Shown here in pieces: positions 5,873 through 7,260 of a DNA stretch of 7,260 bases. Both the position numbers and the translations under genes were made by a program. A model generated the notes under the pieces. It was not told the DNA's origin. It was given only the letters and a program-made list of their open reading frames with translations, and searched no databases. Position 1 is the stretch's first letter. Each line of letters begins with the position of its first letter. The stretch is from Megamonas sp. UBA1799 (GTDB lineage: Bacteria > Bacillota > Negativicutes > Selenomonadales > Selenomonadaceae): positions 30,959 through 38,218 of the forward strand of contig DCFR01000005.1 in assembly GCA_002319815.1 (NCBI GenBank). Reading direction: 5' to 3'.

Positions 5873-6436
5873 TCAGATCTTCTCAACCTGATCAAAATCA
5901 AGTTCAACGGTGGTCTCACGTCCAAACATATCAACCAATGCCTTCAATTTGCCCTTCTCCTGATCAATTTCAGTGACCGTAGCTGGGAAATTCTCGAACG
6001 CACCCGAATGAATATGAACTGCTTGTCCCGGTTCAACATCCAATACTGGCCGCAGTTCTTTTTCGTCTGCAGATTTCAGGATACGTCTGACTTCCGCATC
6101 CGTCAGTGGTATAGGCTTTGTGCCGGAACCAACGAAACCAGTCACACCCGGAGTATTGCGCACAACATACCAGGATTGATCGTTGACGATCATCTCAACC
6201 AGCGCATAGCCTGGGAAAACCTTTTTTTTGGTTACTTTTTTCTCGCCATCCTTAATTTCCGTTTCATCTTCCATTGGTACGACGACATTAAAAATCTCGT
6301 TTTCCATACCCATGGAGTGAACCTTCCGTTCAAGGTTGGCTTTTACTTTGTTTTCGTAACCAGAGTATGTGTGAATCACATACCATTGTCTTTCTGATTC
6401 CTTTTCTGATTCCATCACAAAGGGACGCTCGCGCAT
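5873..6436 (-). CDS. nusG: transcription termination/antitermination factor NusG
   Basis: NusG binds RNA polymerase through its NGN domain and influences pausing and termination; its KOW domain contacts partners such as Rho or ribosomal protein S10. In the 187-residue product the NGN domain spans about 17-122 with WYVIHTYSGYENKV (18-31), FPGYALVEM (74-82) and GVTGFVG (97-103). The KOW domain starts near 135 and ends in FGRETTVELDFDQVEKI. Two KOW positions depart from the common pattern: GPF is GAF (145-147) and the usually invariant glycine is A152. The start ATG at 6436 is preceded by GGGAGG with 6 nt spacing; a later in-frame ATG at residue 8 has no such site. It follows secE by 19 nt. Confidence 0.97.
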   Translation of the reverse strand: MRERPFVMESEKESERQWYVIHTYSGYENKVKANLERKVHSMGMENEIFNVVVPMEDETEIKDGEKKVTKKKVFPGYALVEMIVNDQSWYVVRNTPGVTGFVGSGTKPIPLTDAEVRRILKSADEKELRPVLDVEPGQAVHIHSGAFENFPATVTEIDQEKGKLKALVDMFGRETTVELDFDQVEKI

Positions 6437-6455
6437 CCCCCACCTCCCAGTAGTC

Positions 6456-6686
6456 TTATCTTAAAATGATGTGGAACAACCTTGCAAAGAAAGTATCGCA
6501 GACCCAAATCAGCAGACAAACTACAGCGACTGCCAATGCTACCACACAAGTATAAGAAACGAGTTCCTTCTTGTCCGGCCACGATACCTTTTTCATCTCA
6601 AACTTGACTTCGCCGAGAAACTTCTTTAGATTGAATCCTGACACCGGCTGTACCGCTGACGTTTTATCCTCCGCCAAAGCTTTCAC
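6456..6686 (-). CDS. secE: preprotein translocase subunit SecE
   Basis: SecE clamps the SecY channel in the cytoplasmic membrane. The 76-residue frame has the short Gram-positive form: a polar N-terminus, the conserved amphipathic segment FLGEVKFEMKKVSWPDKKEL (23-42) with the SWP motif, one hydrophobic span (about 44-66) and a short tail. The position between rpmG and nusG is the standard one. The start is uncertain. GTG at 6686 gives the longest credible product, but its only upstream purine run, GGGGA, is too close. TTG at 6677, three codons later, has GGGGATGTGA at a better distance. Either choice leaves the conserved part intact. Confidence 0.95.
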   Translation of the reverse strand: MKALAEDKTSAVQPVSGFNLKKFLGEVKFEMKKVSWPDKKELVSYTCVVALAVAVVCLLIWVCDTFFARLFHIILR

Positions 6687-6719
6687 ATCCCCATAAACAA
6701 CTGTTCTGCAGACTCGCGC

Positions 6720-6869
6720 TTATTTCGTTTCTTTATGCAGCGTGTGTTTTTTACAGAACTTGCAGTACTTACTAAACTCTAATCTATCCGGGTCATTCTT
6801 TTTGTTCTTATTGGTCTGATAGTTGCGATTCTTGCATTCTGTGCAGGCCAACGTAACCGCATTGCGCAT
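6720..6869 (-). CDS. rpmG: 50S ribosomal protein L33, zinc-binding form
   Basis: L33 is a small 50S protein near the E site. This 49-codon gene reads MRNAVTLACTECKNRNYQTN and so on, with two CxxC pairs (C9/C12 and C36/C39) that mark the zinc-binding (C+) form; zinc-free paralogs, where present, are typically induced on zinc starvation. AAGGAG at 6883-6878 lies 8 nt before the ATG at 6869; an in-frame GTG at 6878 overlaps that site and is not preferred. It is first in its unit, about 49 nt after the predicted transcription start, and 33 nt ahead of secE, the common rpmG-secE-nusG order. Confidence 0.97.
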   Translation of the reverse strand: MRNAVTLACTECKNRNYQTNKNKKNDPDRLEFSKYCKFCKKHTLHKETK

Positions 6870-6924
6870 TTTATGCACTCCTTACCTATAGAAAATAATA
6901 CTACCTTCAAAACGTCACTAATAT

Positions 6925-6953
6925 AATCTATCATACTTGTCCAGCGGTGTCAA
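6925..6953 (-). promoter_or_regulatory. sigma-A promoter of the rpmG-secE-nusG-rplK-rplA unit
   Basis: A perfect -35 TTGACA (6953-6948) is followed by a 17-nt spacer and the -10 TAGATT (6930-6925, four of six bases). A TG placed one base before the -10 makes it an extended -10 promoter. The predicted start is near 6918. It lies after the tRNA terminator and before rpmG, where a promoter is needed. Its layout is the same as that of the rpoB promoter. Confidence 0.78.
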
Positions 6954-6998
6954 TAACAAGCGATAAAACAAATACGGACATTTTTCTGGTAATCTACA

Positions 6999-7025
6999 TA
7001 AATAAAACCCCAATTGAGGGGTTTT
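6999..7025 (-). terminator. intrinsic terminator closing the tRNA cluster
   Basis: AAAACCCC (7025-7018 in RNA sense) pairs with GGGGUUUU (7011-7004) around a 6-nt loop, followed by AUUUAU. It begins 12 nt after the 3' CCA of tRNA-Met. The stem is symmetric in composition, so it could also act on the other strand, but no gene there needs it. Confidence 0.88.
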
Positions 7026-7036
7026 TATGAGCTGAT

Positions 7037-7113
7037 TGGTGGCGGCGCGGAGATTCGAACTCTGGACACTGCGGGTATGAACCGCATGCTCTAGCCAACT
7101 GAGCTACGCCGCC
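7037..7113 (-). tRNA. tRNA-Met (CAT), elongator
   Basis: A 77-nt cloverleaf with encoded CCA. The acceptor GGCGGCG/CGCCGCC is a perfect 7 bp, with A as discriminator. The anticodon arm is TGCGG, loop TTCATAC, CCGCA, with the anticodon at 7079-7077. The loop and flanking stem match elongator tRNA-Met of Bacillus rather than initiator (no GGG/CCC stem) or the lysidine tRNA-Ile. The T stem CAGAG/CTCCG has an A-C mismatch at its second pair (positions 50-64), which is unusual. Ten nt separate it from tRNA-Thr. Confidence 0.93.
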
Positions 7114-7123
7114 AAACTTTATA

Positions 7124-7199
7124 TGGAGCTGATGACCGGGATTGAACCGGTGACCTTATCCTTACCAAGGATACGCTCTACCGACTGAGCTACATCAGC
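7124..7199 (-). tRNA. tRNA-Thr (GGT)
   Basis: A 76-nt cloverleaf with encoded CCA. The acceptor GCTGATG/CATCAGC is a perfect 7 bp, with T as discriminator. The D arm contains AGCTCAGTCGGTAGAGC. The anticodon arm is TATCC, loop TTGGTAA, GGATA, with anticodon GGT at 7166-7164. The T arm is ACCGG, TTCAATC, CCGGT. It reads ACC and ACT codons. It is transcribed after tRNA-fMet and before tRNA-Met. Confidence 0.96.
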
Positions 7200-7210
7200 A
7201 CTCCAGGCAT

Positions 7211-7260
7211 TGGTTGCGGGAAGAGGACTCGAACCTCTGACCTCCGGGTTATGAGCCCGA
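7211..7260 (-). tRNA. initiator tRNA-fMet (CAT), 3' part; 5' end outside the window
   Basis: Fifty nt are visible, standard positions 27-76. The anticodon arm has the initiator hallmark of consecutive G-C pairs, CGGG, loop CTCATAA, CCCG. The T arm is AGAGG, TTCGAGT, CCTCT. The 3' acceptor strand TCCCGCA places an A at position 72, fitting the unpaired 1-72 position required of initiators, followed by A73 and CCA. The D arm and the 5' acceptor strand lie beyond the right edge. Confidence 0.93.

Noticed and set aside
6870..7003. Search for a further gene between the tRNA cluster and rpmG
   Set aside because: Only the promoter and AT-rich spacer are visible; no frame of useful length or ribosome binding site occurs on either strand.

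Overview
This window is a stretch of the conserved ribosomal-protein and RNA-polymerase cluster of a low-to-mid GC Firmicute. Every gene I can support lies on the minus strand, so in transcription order it reads from high coordinates to low. The RpoB N-terminus, the L7/L12 and NusG sequences, the single-span SecE, the strong AGGAGGTG-type ribosome binding sites and the attenuated L10 leader all point to Firmicutes. The style of RpoB, NusG and L7/L12 suggests Negativicutes (Selenomonas/Acidaminococcus/Veillonella relatives), but that is recognition from memory and not a computed placement.

Layout, in transcription order: (1) 7260-7037, three tRNA genes: the 3' part of initiator tRNA-fMet, tRNA-Thr(GGT) and elongator tRNA-Met(CAT), closed by an intrinsic terminator at about 7025-6999. 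(2) A sigma-A promoter with an extended -10 at 6953-6925, then rpmG (L33), secE, nusG, rplK (L11) and rplA (L1), closely packed. A hairpin that could be an L1 autoregulatory site lies between rplK and rplA. (3) 4650-4531, an L10-leader-type attenuator ending in an intrinsic terminator, then rplJ (L10) and rplL (L7/L12). (4) 3530-3491, a perfect 13-bp terminator after rplL. (5) A second TTGACA/extended -10 promoter at 3481-3453, only 8 nt past the terminator U-tract. It is followed by a roughly 220-nt untranslated leader with an upstream hairpin and two terminator-like hairpins, and then by rpoB (RNA polymerase beta), which runs off the left edge with its C-terminus missing.

The genes work together as the core of gene expression. 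L11, L1, L10 and L7/L12 build the GTPase-associated region and stalk of the 50S subunit. L33 is a further 50S protein, SecE is part of the membrane translocon, NusG couples RNA polymerase to pausing, termination and translation, and RpoB is the catalytic beta subunit. The control logic visible in the sequence is the least ordinary part: each sub-block has its own RNA checkpoint (rplA, rplJL, rpoB), and rpoB seems to be uncoupled from rplJL by a terminator-promoter boundary plus its own leader.

I saw no mobile element, CRISPR array, phage remnant or unknown accessory system. The plus strand carries long open frames, but these are shadows of the conserved minus-strand genes. The strongest candidate for something undescribed is the rpoB leader.
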